From contig JASGIB010000001.1 of NCBI GenBank assembly GCA_047602125.1, forward strand, positions 1,922,001 through 1,986,000: a stretch of DNA of 64,000 nt, read 5' to 3'. This DNA is from Pseudoluteimonas sp047602125 (GTDB taxonomy: Bacteria > Pseudomonadota > Gammaproteobacteria > Xanthomonadales > Xanthomonadaceae). Below, piece after piece: positions 37,226 through 46,846 of this stretch. The notes under the pieces are model-generated. The model did no database searches. It worked only from the letters and a program-made list of their open reading frames with translations, and had not been told where the DNA came from. The position numbers and the translations under genes were made by a program. Positions within the stretch are counted from its first letter, which is position 1; every line of letters begins with the position of its first letter.

Positions 37226-38149
37226 ATGGCTGATCCCAAGTCGAACGCGAGCGATGGCATCGTCCCCTCGCTCGCCGAACTCGTCGCGTTGCGCGCCGCC
37301 GCGCAGGGGCGGCGTCCGCCACGGCGCGGGCGCCATGGCGTCAGCGGGCAAGCGTTGTCGCCGATGCGCGGCCGCGGCATGGAATACGCCGAATCGCGCG
37401 AATATGCGCAGGGCGACGACGCGCGCCACATCGACTGGCGCCTGACCGCGCGTAGCGGCAAGCCCCACACGAAATTGTTCCAGGCCGAACGCGAGCGGCT
37501 GACGCTCGTCGTCGCCGACACCGCGCCGTCGCTCTACTTTGGCACGCGCACGCGCTTCAAGTCGGTGCAGGCCGCGCGCGCCGGTGCGGTCGCCGCCTGG
37601 ACCGCGATCCGCGACGGCGACCGCGTCGCCGCGTTGCGCGGTTCGATGAAGGAAGCGCCGGTGCCGCCGGCCGCGGGTCCGCGCGGCGCGTTGCGCGTGC
37701 TCGATGCGCTGGTGCGCTGGTACGCGAAACAGCCGGAAGACGACGAAGGCCTCGCGATCGCGCTCGACCACGCGCGGCGGTTGCTGCGGCCCGGTTCGCG
37801 CCTGGTCGTACTCGCCGATCCCGCGAGCATCGCCGCCATTCCCTCGCAGCGCTGGCCGGCGCTGACCGCGCACAACGAAGTGATCCTGCTGTTGCTGGTC
37901 GATGCGCTGGAACGCCAGCCGCCGCAGGCGGCATTGCCGTTCGCGACCGGCGATGGCGGGGAGCGCGCGCGGATCGAACTCGACCTCGCCGCTGCTTCGC
38001 AACGCCAGCGCTGGCACGCGGAATTCATGGCGCCGGTGGAGGCGGCAGTGCAGCAGTTGCCGGCGCGCGGCGTGCGCGTGCAGCTGCTCGCGGGCGATGC
38101 GCCCAGCGATTCCTGGCTGCCATTGCTCGGCGGGGCGCGCGCGGCATGA
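37226..38149 (+). CDS. DUF58 domain protein of the MoxR/Bat operon
   Basis: A 307-residue soluble protein. The conserved DUF58 signature is GMEYAESREYAQGDDARHIDWRLTARSGKPHTKLF (about 52-86), followed by a VWA-like fold with LTLVVADTAPSLYFG. A GTG two codons upstream (37220) is an alternative start. The biochemical role is unknown; in other bacteria the gene always travels with MoxR. Its end overlaps the DUF4381 start (ATGA). Confidence 0.9.
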   Translation: MADPKSNASDGIVPSLAELVALRAAAQGRRPPRRGRHGVSGQALSPMRGRGMEYAESREYAQGDDARHIDWRLTARSGKPHTKLFQAERERLTLVVADTAPSLYFGTRTRFKSVQAARAGAVAAWTAIRDGDRVAALRGSMKEAPVPPAAGPRGALRVLDALVRWYAKQPEDDEGLAIALDHARRLLRPGSRLVVLADPASIAAIPSQRWPALTAHNEVILLLLVDALERQPPQAALPFATGDGGERARIELDLAAASQRQRWHAEFMAPVEAAVQQLPARGVRVQLLAGDAPSDSWLPLLGGARAA

Positions 38150-38604
38150 GCGATCCGACACTCGTCCTGCGCGACATCCACCAACCGCCGTTGCCTTCCT
38201 GGTGGCCGCCGGCGCCGGGCTGGTGGATGGTGTTCGTGGCCATGCTGCTCGCATTGGCCGCATGGGCATGGTGGCGTCGCCGGCAAAGGCTGCGCCGCGC
38301 CGCCATCGCGCGCCTGTTCGACGATGCGGTTTCCGCCGCAACGTCACCCGCCGGGAAAATCGCGGCGATGTCGGAACAGTTGCGCCGCGCTTCGCGCCGC
38401 ATCGATCCGAACGCGGATCGGCTCGAAGGCGAGGAATGGCTGCGCTTCCTCGACCGCGACCTGCCGCAACCGGTGTTCAGCGAAGGCGCTGGCACGCTGT
38501 TGCGCGACGGAGGATTCCGCCGCGACACCGACGAAACCGAAATCGCAGGCTTGCACGCCATCGCGCGCGACCGTTTCCTGCGCTGGATGGGGGTGCGCGC
38601 GTGA
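38146..38604 (+). CDS. DUF4381 membrane protein
   Basis: A 152-residue protein with the DUF4381 pattern: LRDIHQPPLPSWWPPAPGWW at the N-terminus, one membrane helix (about 26-43, MVFVAMLLALAAWAWW), and a basic cytoplasmic domain with EEWLRFLD. It is a fixed component of gammaproteobacterial MoxR-Bat operons with no known activity. ATGA overlap with DUF58 and GTGA overlap with the following VWA gene. Confidence 0.9.
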   Translation: MSDPTLVLRDIHQPPLPSWWPPAPGWWMVFVAMLLALAAWAWWRRRQRLRRAAIARLFDDAVSAATSPAGKIAAMSEQLRRASRRIDPNADRLEGEEWLRFLDRDLPQPVFSEGAGTLLRDGGFRRDTDETEIAGLHAIARDRFLRWMGVRA

Positions 38605-39617
38605 ACGCCTGGTTGTCCGCGCTGCTGCCGTCGTTCGCCGGCTTCGCGTGGCCGTGGTGGTTGCTGGCACTCCCGTTGCCGTGGATCGCGCGTCGCCTGC
38701 TGCCGCCAAGGCACGATGCCGGCGCCGCCTTGAAGGTGCCCTACGGCAAGCGCCTGTCGGCCATCGCCGGCGCGCGTGGCCCGGCGCGCGCGCGCGGCAT
38801 CGGCTTGCTCGCATGGCTGGCGTGGGCGTTGCTGTGCGTGGCCGTGGCGCGGCCGCAGCAACTCGGCCCGGTGTTGCAACCGCCGCAGCAGGGACGCGAC
38901 CTGATGCTCGCGGTCGACCTTTCCGGCAGCATGGGCGACGAGGACATGGCACTCGGCGGAACCACCGTCGATCGCCTCACCGCGGCCAAGGCGGTGATAG
39001 CGGATTTCCTGCAGCGCCGCGCCGGCGATCGCATCGGACTGATCGTGTTCGGCCTGCGCGCGTACGTGCTGACGCCGCTGACGCTCGACCACGACACGGT
39101 GCGCCAGCAATTGCAGGACAGCGCGGTGGCGATGGCCGGGCGCGAAACCGCGATCGGCGACGCGATCGGGCTCGCGGTGAAGCGGCTGGCGTCGCAACCC
39201 GCGGGCGAACGCGTGCTGGTGCTGCTCACCGACGGCGTCAATACCGCTGGCATGCTCGACCCGGCCAAGGCCGCCGAACTCGCGCGCGACAACCACGTGC
39301 GCATCCACACCATCGCCTTCGGTGGCTATGGCGCGGGTTTGTCGGTGTTCGGCGTGCCGATCCAGATGCCGGGCGGCGACGACACCACCGACGAAGCCGG
39401 TTTGAAGCGCATCGCCGACACCACCGGCGGCAAAGCCTTCCGCGCGCGCGATACCGACGAGCTCGCCGGCATCTATCGCGAAATCGAACGCATCGAACCG
39501 GTGGATCGTCCCGGCGAAGCGGTGCGCCCGCGGCTCGAACGCTACCCGTGGCCGCTCGGCGCGGCCTTGGCCTGCGGCCTGCTCGCGGTCGTGCTGCCGC
39601 GACGGAGGCGCGCATGA
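38601..39617 (+). CDS. BatA-like VWA membrane protein
   Basis: A 338-residue protein with membrane helices near 12-30, 67-85 and the C-terminus (about 318-333) around a periplasmic or cytoplasmic VWA domain. The metal-ion-dependent adhesion site is intact: DLSGS (106-110) and LLTDGVN (about 208). GTG start overlapping the previous stop. VWA proteins of this locus are substrates or partners of MoxR. Compare the next gene, where the site is degenerate. Confidence 0.93.
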   Translation: MNAWLSALLPSFAGFAWPWWLLALPLPWIARRLLPPRHDAGAALKVPYGKRLSAIAGARGPARARGIGLLAWLAWALLCVAVARPQQLGPVLQPPQQGRDLMLAVDLSGSMGDEDMALGGTTVDRLTAAKAVIADFLQRRAGDRIGLIVFGLRAYVLTPLTLDHDTVRQQLQDSAVAMAGRETAIGDAIGLAVKRLASQPAGERVLVLLTDGVNTAGMLDPAKAAELARDNHVRIHTIAFGGYGAGLSVFGVPIQMPGGDDTTDEAGLKRIADTTGGKAFRARDTDELAGIYREIERIEPVDRPGEAVRPRLERYPWPLGAALACGLLAVVLPRRRRA

Positions 39618-41350
39618 ACGCGTTGTTGCCGGCGTTGCAGTTCCTGCGTCCATGGTGGTTGCTGGCATTGTTCGCGCTGCCGATGCTGGTCTGGGCCTGG
39701 CGTTCGCGCCAACGCAAGCGCAGCGGCTGGCGCGAAGCGGTCGATCCGCACCTGCTTCCGCATTTGCTCGAAGGCGAAGGCGGACGCGAAGCCCGCGCGC
39801 CATGGCTCGCGCTCGCCGTACTCGCGTTGGCGATCCTCGCGCTCGCGGGCCCGAGCTGGCGCCAGCGCGAACAGCCCCTGTGGCAGACGCGCGCGCCGCT
39901 GGTGGTCGCGCTCGACCTGTCGAGTGCCGTCCTCGCCAACGACCTGCCGCCTTCGCGGCTGCTGCAGGCACGGGCCAAGATCGCGGAATTGCTGAAGGAA
40001 CGCGCGGGCGGACAGGTCGCGCTGGTCGCCTACGCCGACGAGGCCTATACCGTCGCGCCATTGACCGACGACACCGCCAATGTCGCGCTGTTCCTCGATG
40101 CACTCGCGCCCGACGTCATGCCCGTGGATGGCAGCCATGCCGCGGATGCGATCTCGCGATCGGTCGCCCTGCTGAAACAGGCCGGTTTCGCCGACGGCGA
40201 CATCCTGCTGCTCACCAATGCCGCGGACAACGACGCGAAGGTGGAAGCGGCGAACGCCGCGCGCGCGGGTTATCGCGTGTCGGCGCTGGGACTCGGGACG
40301 GAGGCAGGCGCCGCTTATCGCCGTGGCGACGGCAGCATCGGCCACAGCGCGCTGGATGCGGCGAGCCTGCGCGCGGTTGCATTCGCCGGCGGTGGCCGTT
40401 ACGCCGCGGCCGCGGCAAGCGACGGGGACTTGCGTTCGCTCGGCGTGCTCGATCCGCAACAGGCCGGCGCGATGGCCGCGCAAGGCAAGAAATCCACGGT
40501 CGGCATCGACGGCGGCTACTGGTTGCTGCCGCCGTTGCTGCTGCTCGCCTTGCTGCTGTTCCGCCGCGGTAGCGCGTTCGCGGTGTTGCTCGCGTGCGCA
40601 TTCGCATTGCCCGCGCCGCGCGCGCATGCGGCCGACGGCACGCTGTGGAAGCGCGCCGACCAGCAGGATTATACCCGCATGCAGCAGGGCGCCGAGGCTT
40701 ATCGCAAGGGGGATTTCGTCGGCGCGGCGAAATCCTACGGCGGGGTGCAGGGTGCGCAGGGCCAGTACAACTACGGCAATGCGCTGGCGAAGCAGGGCGA
40801 TTACGAACAGGCCATCGCCGCCTACGACCGCGCGCTGAAGCTCGATCCGGGCATGGCCGATGCCATCGCCAACCGCAACGCGGTCGAAGCCGCGCTCAAG
40901 CGCAAGCCGCCGGAAAGGGACAAGGAGCAGCAACAGCAGAACCGGAAACCCGGGCAACAGGGACAACCGAATCCCGGCGAAGACACGCAGGGAGATCCGC
41001 AGGAACAGAACGGCAAGCCGCAACAGTCGAAATCGCGATCGCAATCGAAACCGCAACAAGCCGACCAGAAGCGACAGGATCCACAACAGCAGCAGAAGCC
41101 CGAAGACGCGCAGGCGCAGCAACGCGCCGACGCCGCGCAACGGCAGCGCATGCAGCAGGCGCTGCAGCGCAAGGCCCAGGACGGCCAGCCCGAGCAGGGG
41201 CCGCGCGATCGCCCGGAAACCGAGGCCGAACGCGAACGCCGCATCGCCAGCGAGGCTTGGTTGCGGCGCGTTCCGGACGATCCGGGCGGATTGCTGCGCG
41301 CGAAGTTCCGGCTGGAATACCAACGCAGGCACGGGCAGGGAGGCGATTGA
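39614..41350 (+). CDS. BatB/BatC-like fusion: degenerate VWA, TPR and Gln-rich tail
   Basis: A 578-residue protein. Membrane helices lie near 10-28, 65-80 and 302-335 around a VWA domain (about 95-300). Its adhesion site reads DLSSA (101-105), so the third ligand Ser is Ala, and the TDG loop reads LTNAAD. Metal binding is therefore doubtful. Two TPR units follow (QQGAEAYRKGDFVGAAKSY..., YNYGNALAKQGDYEQAIAAYDRALKLDPGM split here). The last 170 residues are very rich in Gln, Lys, Asp and Pro. This is the BatB-BatC type fusion common in gammaproteobacteria. Overlaps: ATGA upstream, TGATG downstream. Confidence 0.92.
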   Translation: MNALLPALQFLRPWWLLALFALPMLVWAWRSRQRKRSGWREAVDPHLLPHLLEGEGGREARAPWLALAVLALAILALAGPSWRQREQPLWQTRAPLVVALDLSSAVLANDLPPSRLLQARAKIAELLKERAGGQVALVAYADEAYTVAPLTDDTANVALFLDALAPDVMPVDGSHAADAISRSVALLKQAGFADGDILLLTNAADNDAKVEAANAARAGYRVSALGLGTEAGAAYRRGDGSIGHSALDAASLRAVAFAGGGRYAAAAASDGDLRSLGVLDPQQAGAMAAQGKKSTVGIDGGYWLLPPLLLLALLLFRRGSAFAVLLACAFALPAPRAHAADGTLWKRADQQDYTRMQQGAEAYRKGDFVGAAKSYGGVQGAQGQYNYGNALAKQGDYEQAIAAYDRALKLDPGMADAIANRNAVEAALKRKPPERDKEQQQQNRKPGQQGQPNPGEDTQGDPQEQNGKPQQSKSRSQSKPQQADQKRQDPQQQQKPEDAQAQQRADAAQRQRMQQALQRKAQDGQPEQGPRDRPETEAERERRIASEAWLRRVPDDPGGLLRAKFRLEYQRRHGQGGD

Positions 41351-43005
41351 TGGCGGGCAAGCACCGGATGCGCGTGGCCCTGTGCGTGATGCTCGCCTTG
41401 TGCGCGTTCGCCACGCAGGCGACGACCCGCGCCTGGCTCCACCGCGACCGCATCGCCGCCGGCGAAACCGCTACGCTGAACATCGAGACCGACCAGGCCA
41501 CGCTGGATTCGCCGGACTACTCGCCGCTCACCGCCGACTTCGACCTGAGCGGCAACAGCAGCAGCCGCCAGTTCGAAATGGTGAACGGCACCAGCACCAC
41601 CAAGGTGCTGTTCGCGGTCGCGCTGCAACCGCATCGCGACGGCGTGATCGGCATCCCCGCGCTGCTCGTCGGCAGGGAGCGCACGCAGCCGCTGAGCCTG
41701 ACGGTGACGCCGGCCGCTGCCGCGCCGGTGGCGCACGCCGGCGATGCGGTGTTCATCGAAGCCGAGGCCGATGCGCAATCGCCTTACGTGCAGCAGGCGG
41801 TGGGTTACGTGTTGCGGCTGTATTCGGCCGCGCCGCTGGTCTCGGGCCAACTCGACCAGGATCCGCCCGACGGCGCGACCATGCAGCGCGTCGGCGACGA
41901 CCTGCAGTACACGCGCGAAATCGGCGGACGACGCTACACCGTGGTCGAGCGCCGCTTCCTGCTGATCCCGGAACGCAGCGGCGCGCTCACCATTCCCGGC
42001 GCGCGCTTCAGCGGGCAGGGCGTGGGCGGGTTCTTCGACGACCTGTTCGGCGATGGCCGCCGGGACCTGCGCACCAATGGCCCGCCGAGGATCCTGTCGG
42101 TGCAGCCGCCGCCGGCCAACGCGCCGCAGCCATGGCTGCCGCTGCGCTCGCTGGTCTTGCGCTACGTGTCCACGCCGCAGTCGGCGCGCGCCGGCGAAGC
42201 CACGACCCTCGTTATCCAGGCCGATGCCGACGGCGCGAGCGCGGCGCAGATGCCGGAACTCGCGCTGGCCACGCCGGCCGACGCGCAGGTGTTCGCCGAT
42301 CCGGTGCAGGCGCGCGACAACTTCGACGGCGGGCGCCCGCAGGTGCAGCTCACGCGGAAATTCTCGATCGTGCCCGCGCAGGCGGGAACGCTGCGCATCC
42401 CCGGCCCGCGCATCGCATGGTGGGACGTGCGCGCGGGCGTCGCGCGCACGACGGAGCTGCCGGACATCGTGCTGCAGGTCGCGCCCGGCGCCAACGGCGC
42501 GAATCCGTCCGCCACGTCGTCGCCGGATGAGGCGACCAGCGCGACGGCATCCGGTGCCGGGGCATCGTCGTTCGCGCGCTGGTTCAAGCACCCGTGGGCC
42601 GTGGCGGCGCTGGTGTTCGCGTTGTTGTGGCTGGCGACATTGTGGTGGGGCCTGCATCGCAGCGTGCCGTCGACCACGACGCAGGCCGATGCGAAATCGA
42701 AGCCCGCCGTCGAACGCGCGGCGAAGCCCGCGCTCGCGCAGGCGCTGGCGAAGGGCGATCCCGAAGCGGTTTCCGCGGCCTTGTGTTCGGCTGCAGATGC
42801 CGGCGACCTCGACGGCGTGCGCGCGCGCCTCGACGATCCCGCGCAGCAGGCGGCGGTCGATGCCTGGCAACGCGCGCGCTGGGGCGAGGGCGACATCGCG
42901 CAGGCGCTCGCGGCGCTGCGCACCGCGTTCAAGCGCGGGCCACGGTGGAAGGCCGCCACGGCGAAAGCCCGGGAATTGCTGCCGCCGCTGTATCCGCGGG
43001 ACTAG
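41350..43005 (+). CDS. BatD-like protein
   Basis: A 551-residue BatD (oxygen-tolerance) family protein. It has a signal peptide (about 1-25), tandem beta-sandwich repeats in the periplasm (about 27-390), a membrane helix (about 416-435) and a cytoplasmic helical domain. Family landmarks are PYVQQAVGYVLRLYSAAPLVSGQL, YTVVERRFLLIPERSGALTIPGARFSG and WWDV. It is the terminal gene of the MoxR-Bat operon. The Bat name comes from Bacteroides aerotolerance work; the function in Proteobacteria is not settled. Confidence 0.92.
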   Translation: MAGKHRMRVALCVMLALCAFATQATTRAWLHRDRIAAGETATLNIETDQATLDSPDYSPLTADFDLSGNSSSRQFEMVNGTSTTKVLFAVALQPHRDGVIGIPALLVGRERTQPLSLTVTPAAAAPVAHAGDAVFIEAEADAQSPYVQQAVGYVLRLYSAAPLVSGQLDQDPPDGATMQRVGDDLQYTREIGGRRYTVVERRFLLIPERSGALTIPGARFSGQGVGGFFDDLFGDGRRDLRTNGPPRILSVQPPPANAPQPWLPLRSLVLRYVSTPQSARAGEATTLVIQADADGASAAQMPELALATPADAQVFADPVQARDNFDGGRPQVQLTRKFSIVPAQAGTLRIPGPRIAWWDVRAGVARTTELPDIVLQVAPGANGANPSATSSPDEATSATASGAGASSFARWFKHPWAVAALVFALLWLATLWWGLHRSVPSTTTQADAKSKPAVERAAKPALAQALAKGDPEAVSAALCSAADAGDLDGVRARLDDPAQQAAVDAWQRARWGEGDIAQALAALRTAFKRGPRWKAATAKARELLPPLYPRD

Positions 43006-43050
43006 CCGCGGCGTTTGCTAAGCTCGCCGCGAACCGGGCCGGAGCCGCGC

Positions 43051-44355
43051 ATGCAAGAGACGACCGCCGCGCGCAAGCGCATGCCGCTGCACATGAAAAT
43101 GGCGATCGGCTTCGTCGCCGGGCTCGCGCTGGGCCTGGTCGCGCATTACGTTTCGGGCGCGGACGCGGGCTGGGTGAAGTGGCTGACCACGTGGATCACA
43201 CAGCCGGTCGGCACCATCTTCCTGCGCCTGATCTTCATGCTGGTGATCCCGCTGCTGTTCTCGGCGCTGATCATCGGCGTCGCCGAAATGGGCGACGTGC
43301 GTTCGCTCGGGCGCGTGGGCTGGAAGACGCTGGGCTACACCGTCGTCGCCTCCGGCATCGCGGTGGTGCTCGGCCTGCTGCTGGTGAACTGGCTGCACCC
43401 GGGCGGCGGCGTCGACCCGGCGACCGCGCAATCCATGCTGGCGCAGGGTGCCGAGCGCGCGAAGGAAATCGTCGGCAGCGCGGGCGGGCAGCCGAAGGGC
43501 CTGGACCTGCTGCTCGGCATCGTGCCGGACAACGTGGTCAAGGCCGCGGCCGAGAACACCATCCTCGCGGTGATGTTCTTCGCGCTGATGCTCGGCATCG
43601 GCCTCGTGCTCACGCGCACCGAGGCGACCGAAACCCTGCTGCGCGGCATCCAGGGCCTGTTCGACGTGTCGATGACCCTGATCGGCCTGGTCATCCGGCT
43701 CGCGCCGTACGCGGTGTTCTGCTTCATGTTCAACCTCGCCGCGCTGTTCGGCTGGGATCTGCTGCGCTCGCTCGGCGCCTACGTCGGCGTGGTGGTGCTG
43801 GCGCTGGCCCTGCATCTGTTCGTGGTCTATTCGCTGATGCTCAAGCTGCTCGGCGGATGGTCGCCGCCGAAGTTCTTCCGCGGCGTGCAGGAAGCGATGG
43901 TGATGGCGTTCTCCACCGCGTCGAGCAACGCCACGCTGCCGGTCTCGCTGCGCGTGGCCGAGGAAAAGCTGCACCTGCCGAAGAACGTTTCGCGCTTCGT
44001 GCTCACCGTCGGCGCCACCGCCAACCAGAACGGCACCGCGCTATTTGAGGGCGTGACCGTGCTGTTCCTCGCCCAGTTCTTCGGCGTGGAGCTGTCGCTG
44101 GCGCAGCAGGTGACGGTGATGTTCGTCTGCATCCTCGGCGGCATCGGCACCGCCGGCGTGCCGGCCGGTTCGCTGCCGGTGGTGGCGCTGATCTGCGGGA
44201 TGGTCGGCGTGCCGCCGGAAGGGATCGGCCTGATCCTCGGCGTCGACCGCTTCCTCGACATGTGCCGGACCACGCTCAACGTCACCGGCGACCTGATGCT
44301 GGCGGCGGTGGTGTCGAAGGGCGAACAAGGCGAGGCGCGGGCGGCCGCGGCCTGA
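43051..44355 (+). CDS. Dicarboxylate/amino acid:cation symporter (DAACS family)
   Basis: A 434-residue inner-membrane transporter of the GltP/DctA family. Hairpin 1 is STASSNATLPVSLRVAEE (family: SSSAATLP), the TM7 unwound motif is GATANQNGTALFEG (family: GATxNMDGTA), hairpin 2 is GIGTAGVPAGSLPV, and TM8 holds DRFLDMCRTTLNVTGD with the substrate-binding Asp/Arg/Asn. Asp replaced by Asn in NMDG (here NQNG) leaves the exact substrate and cation uncertain. A 45-residue insertion (PGGGVDPATAQSMLAQGAERAKEIVG...) lies in the loop after TM3. Gene symbol withheld because glutamate and dicarboxylate members cannot be told apart. Confidence 0.9.
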   Translation: MQETTAARKRMPLHMKMAIGFVAGLALGLVAHYVSGADAGWVKWLTTWITQPVGTIFLRLIFMLVIPLLFSALIIGVAEMGDVRSLGRVGWKTLGYTVVASGIAVVLGLLLVNWLHPGGGVDPATAQSMLAQGAERAKEIVGSAGGQPKGLDLLLGIVPDNVVKAAAENTILAVMFFALMLGIGLVLTRTEATETLLRGIQGLFDVSMTLIGLVIRLAPYAVFCFMFNLAALFGWDLLRSLGAYVGVVVLALALHLFVVYSLMLKLLGGWSPPKFFRGVQEAMVMAFSTASSNATLPVSLRVAEEKLHLPKNVSRFVLTVGATANQNGTALFEGVTVLFLAQFFGVELSLAQQVTVMFVCILGGIGTAGVPAGSLPVVALICGMVGVPPEGIGLILGVDRFLDMCRTTLNVTGDLMLAAVVSKGEQGEARAAAA

Positions 44356-44359
44356 ATCG

Positions 44360-44794
44360 ATGGGCGACGGCCTGTCGCGTTTCGTCGATGCCCAGGCCGG
44401 CGTGTACGCAGCGGCGCTGCAGGAACTGCGCGACGGCCGCAAGCGCACGCACTGGATGTGGTTCGTGTTCCCGCAACTGCGCGGGCTCGGCCACAGCGAC
44501 GTGGCCCGGCGCCATGCCATCGACGGTCTCGACGAGGCGCGCGCCTACCTCCGGCATCCGTTGCTCGGGCCGCGCCTGGCCGAATGCACGCAGGCGATGC
44601 TGGCGCATGCGGGAACGCCGCTGGCGGCGATCCTCGGGTTCCCCGACGACCTGAAGTTCGTTTCCTGCATGACCCTGTTCGATGCCGCGGGTGGGCCGAA
44701 GGCGCTGTTCGCGCGCGCGCTGGACGCGTTCAACGGTGGGGTCGCGGACGCAGCGACGCTGCGCCTGCTCGGCCCCGACCCTGTGGGACAATAG
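44360..44794 (+). CDS. DUF1810 protein
   Basis: A 144-residue soluble DUF1810 protein. The family core is clear: RFVDAQAGVYAAALQELRDGRKRTHWMWFVFPQLRGLG (about 6-43), LGPRLAECTQAML and FPDDLKFVSCMTLF. The fold is helical and the function is unknown; the old label of calpastatin-like has no biochemical basis. It starts 4 bp after the symporter gene and may share its transcript. Confidence 0.9.
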   Translation: MGDGLSRFVDAQAGVYAAALQELRDGRKRTHWMWFVFPQLRGLGHSDVARRHAIDGLDEARAYLRHPLLGPRLAECTQAMLAHAGTPLAAILGFPDDLKFVSCMTLFDAAGGPKALFARALDAFNGGVADAATLRLLGPDPVGQ

Positions 44795-44834
44795 GCCGCC
44801 CGCACGCCGCCGGGCGCCGCCCGCACCACGACCC

Positions 44835-46823
44835 ATGCCGACGCCCAGCCGCCGCGAACTCGCCAACGCGATCCGTTTCCTCGCCATCGACGCGGTCCAG
44901 GCCGCGAATTCCGGCCATCCGGGCATGCCGATGGGCATGGCCGACATCGCCGAGGTGCTGTGGAACGACTACCTGCAGCACAATCCCGCGAACCCGCGCT
45001 GGTTCAACCGCGACCGCTTCGTGCTCAGCAACGGCCACGGCTCGATGCTGCAGTACGCGCTGCTGCATCTGTCAGGCTATCCGCTCTCTATCGACGACCT
45101 GAAGCATTTCCGCCAGCTGGAATCGAAGACGCCGGGCCATCCCGAGAACTTCATGACGCCGGGCGTGGAAACCACCACCGGCCCGCTCGGGCAGGGGCTG
45201 GCGAACGCGGTCGGTTTCGCGCTCGCGGAGAAACTGCTGGCGCAGCGCTTCAACCGTCCCGAATTCGAGATCGTCGACCACCGCACCTGGGTGTTCCTCG
45301 GAGACGGCTGCCTCATGGAAGGCATTTCGCACGAAGCTGCGTCGCTGGCCGGCACCTGGGGCCTGCACAAGCTGGTCGCGTTCTGGGACGACAACCACAT
45401 CAGCATCGACGGCGACGTGCAGGGCTGGTTCACCGACGACACGCCGGCACGGTTCGAGGCCTACGGCTGGAACGTGATCCGTGGCGTCGATGGCCACGAC
45501 GCGACCGAAATCAAGACCGCGATCGAAACCGCGCTGAAATCCGCCGACAAGCCGACGCTGGTCTGCTGCCGCACCACGATCGGTTTCGGCTCGCCGAACA
45601 AGGCCGGCAAGGAATCCAGCCATGGCGCGCCGCTCGGCAAGGACGAAATCGCGCTGACGCGCGAAGCATTGCATTGGCCACATGCGCCGTTCGAGATCCC
45701 GCAGGAGATCTACGACGGCTGGAAGGTCGGCGATGTCGGCAAGGTGCGCGAAATCCAGTGGAACGACCTGTTCGACGCCTATGCGCAGCGCCATCCCGAG
45801 GCCGCGGCGGAACTGACCCGGCGTTCGCACGCGGAATTGCCGGAGGGTTTCCGCACCGACGCGCTGAACTACGCGGTGAAGCTGCAGGCCGAAGGCCCGA
45901 ACGTGGCTTCGCGCAAGGCCTCGCAGATGGCGATCGAAGCCTTCGCGCCGCTGCTGCCGGAACTGGTCGGCGGTTCCGCCGACCTCGCGCATTCCAACCT
46001 GACGTTGTGGAAGGGCAGCAAGTCGGTCGCCAGCGACGCCGCCGACGCCAACTACATCTACTTCGGCGTACGCGAATTCGCGATGACCGCGATTTCGAAC
46101 GGGCTTGCCCTGCACGGCGGTTTCATTCCCTACGACGCGACCTTCCTCGTGTTTTCGGACTACGCGCGCAACGCGGTGCGCATGAGCGCGCTGATGGGCG
46201 CGCACGCGATCCACGTCTACACCCACGATTCCATCGGCCTCGGCGAGGATGGCCCGACCCACCAGCCGGTCGAGCACCTGGCGTCGCTGCGCTACATCCC
46301 GAACAACGACGTATGGCGCCCCTGCGACGCGGTCGAATCGGCGATGGCGTGGAAGTACGCGATCGAACGCCGCGACGGCCCGAGTTGCCTGGTGTTCTCG
46401 CGGCAGACGCTGCCGCACCAAGCCCGCGACGAAGGCCAGCTGCTGGACATCGCGCGCGGCGGCTACGTGCTGAAGGATTCGGCCGGCACGCCGGAGCTGA
46501 TCCTGATCGCGACCGGTTCCGAAATCGCGCTGGCGATGGACGCGGCCGCGCAGCTCGGCGACGGCGTGCGCGTGGTGTCGATGCCTTCGACCGACGTGTT
46601 CGATCGCCAGGACCCGGCGTACCGGGAATCGGTGCTGCCGAAGGCCGTGCGCAAGCGCGTCGCGATCGAAGCCGGCGTCACCGATTTCTGGCGCAAGTAC
46701 GTCGGCCTCGATGGCGCGGTGGTCGGCATCGACCGCTTCGGCGCCAGCGCCCCGGCCGAAGCGCTGTTCCCGCATTTCGGCTTCACCGCCGCGCATGTGG
46801 TCGAGGTGGCCCGCGCACTGTAA
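44835..46823 (+). CDS. tkt: Transketolase
   Basis: A 662-residue thiamine-diphosphate enzyme of the pentose phosphate pathway, transferring two-carbon units between sugar phosphates. It opens with RFLAIDAVQAANSGHPGMPMGMADIAEVLW (family start). The ThDP/Mg motif is GDGCLMEGISHEAASLAGTWGLHKLVAFWDDN (about 154-185). The transketolase motif is GEDGPTHQPVEHLASLR (about 470-486). The length is normal. With rpiA in the same window, two non-oxidative pentose phosphate enzymes are present but not co-transcribed. Confidence 0.97.
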   Translation: MPTPSRRELANAIRFLAIDAVQAANSGHPGMPMGMADIAEVLWNDYLQHNPANPRWFNRDRFVLSNGHGSMLQYALLHLSGYPLSIDDLKHFRQLESKTPGHPENFMTPGVETTTGPLGQGLANAVGFALAEKLLAQRFNRPEFEIVDHRTWVFLGDGCLMEGISHEAASLAGTWGLHKLVAFWDDNHISIDGDVQGWFTDDTPARFEAYGWNVIRGVDGHDATEIKTAIETALKSADKPTLVCCRTTIGFGSPNKAGKESSHGAPLGKDEIALTREALHWPHAPFEIPQEIYDGWKVGDVGKVREIQWNDLFDAYAQRHPEAAAELTRRSHAELPEGFRTDALNYAVKLQAEGPNVASRKASQMAIEAFAPLLPELVGGSADLAHSNLTLWKGSKSVASDAADANYIYFGVREFAMTAISNGLALHGGFIPYDATFLVFSDYARNAVRMSALMGAHAIHVYTHDSIGLGEDGPTHQPVEHLASLRYIPNNDVWRPCDAVESAMAWKYAIERRDGPSCLVFSRQTLPHQARDEGQLLDIARGGYVLKDSAGTPELILIATGSEIALAMDAAAQLGDGVRVVSMPSTDVFDRQDPAYRESVLPKAVRKRVAIEAGVTDFWRKYVGLDGAVVGIDRFGASAPAEALFPHFGFTAAHVVEVARAL

Positions 46824-46846
46824 GGCGCGAGCCACCACGATATCCA

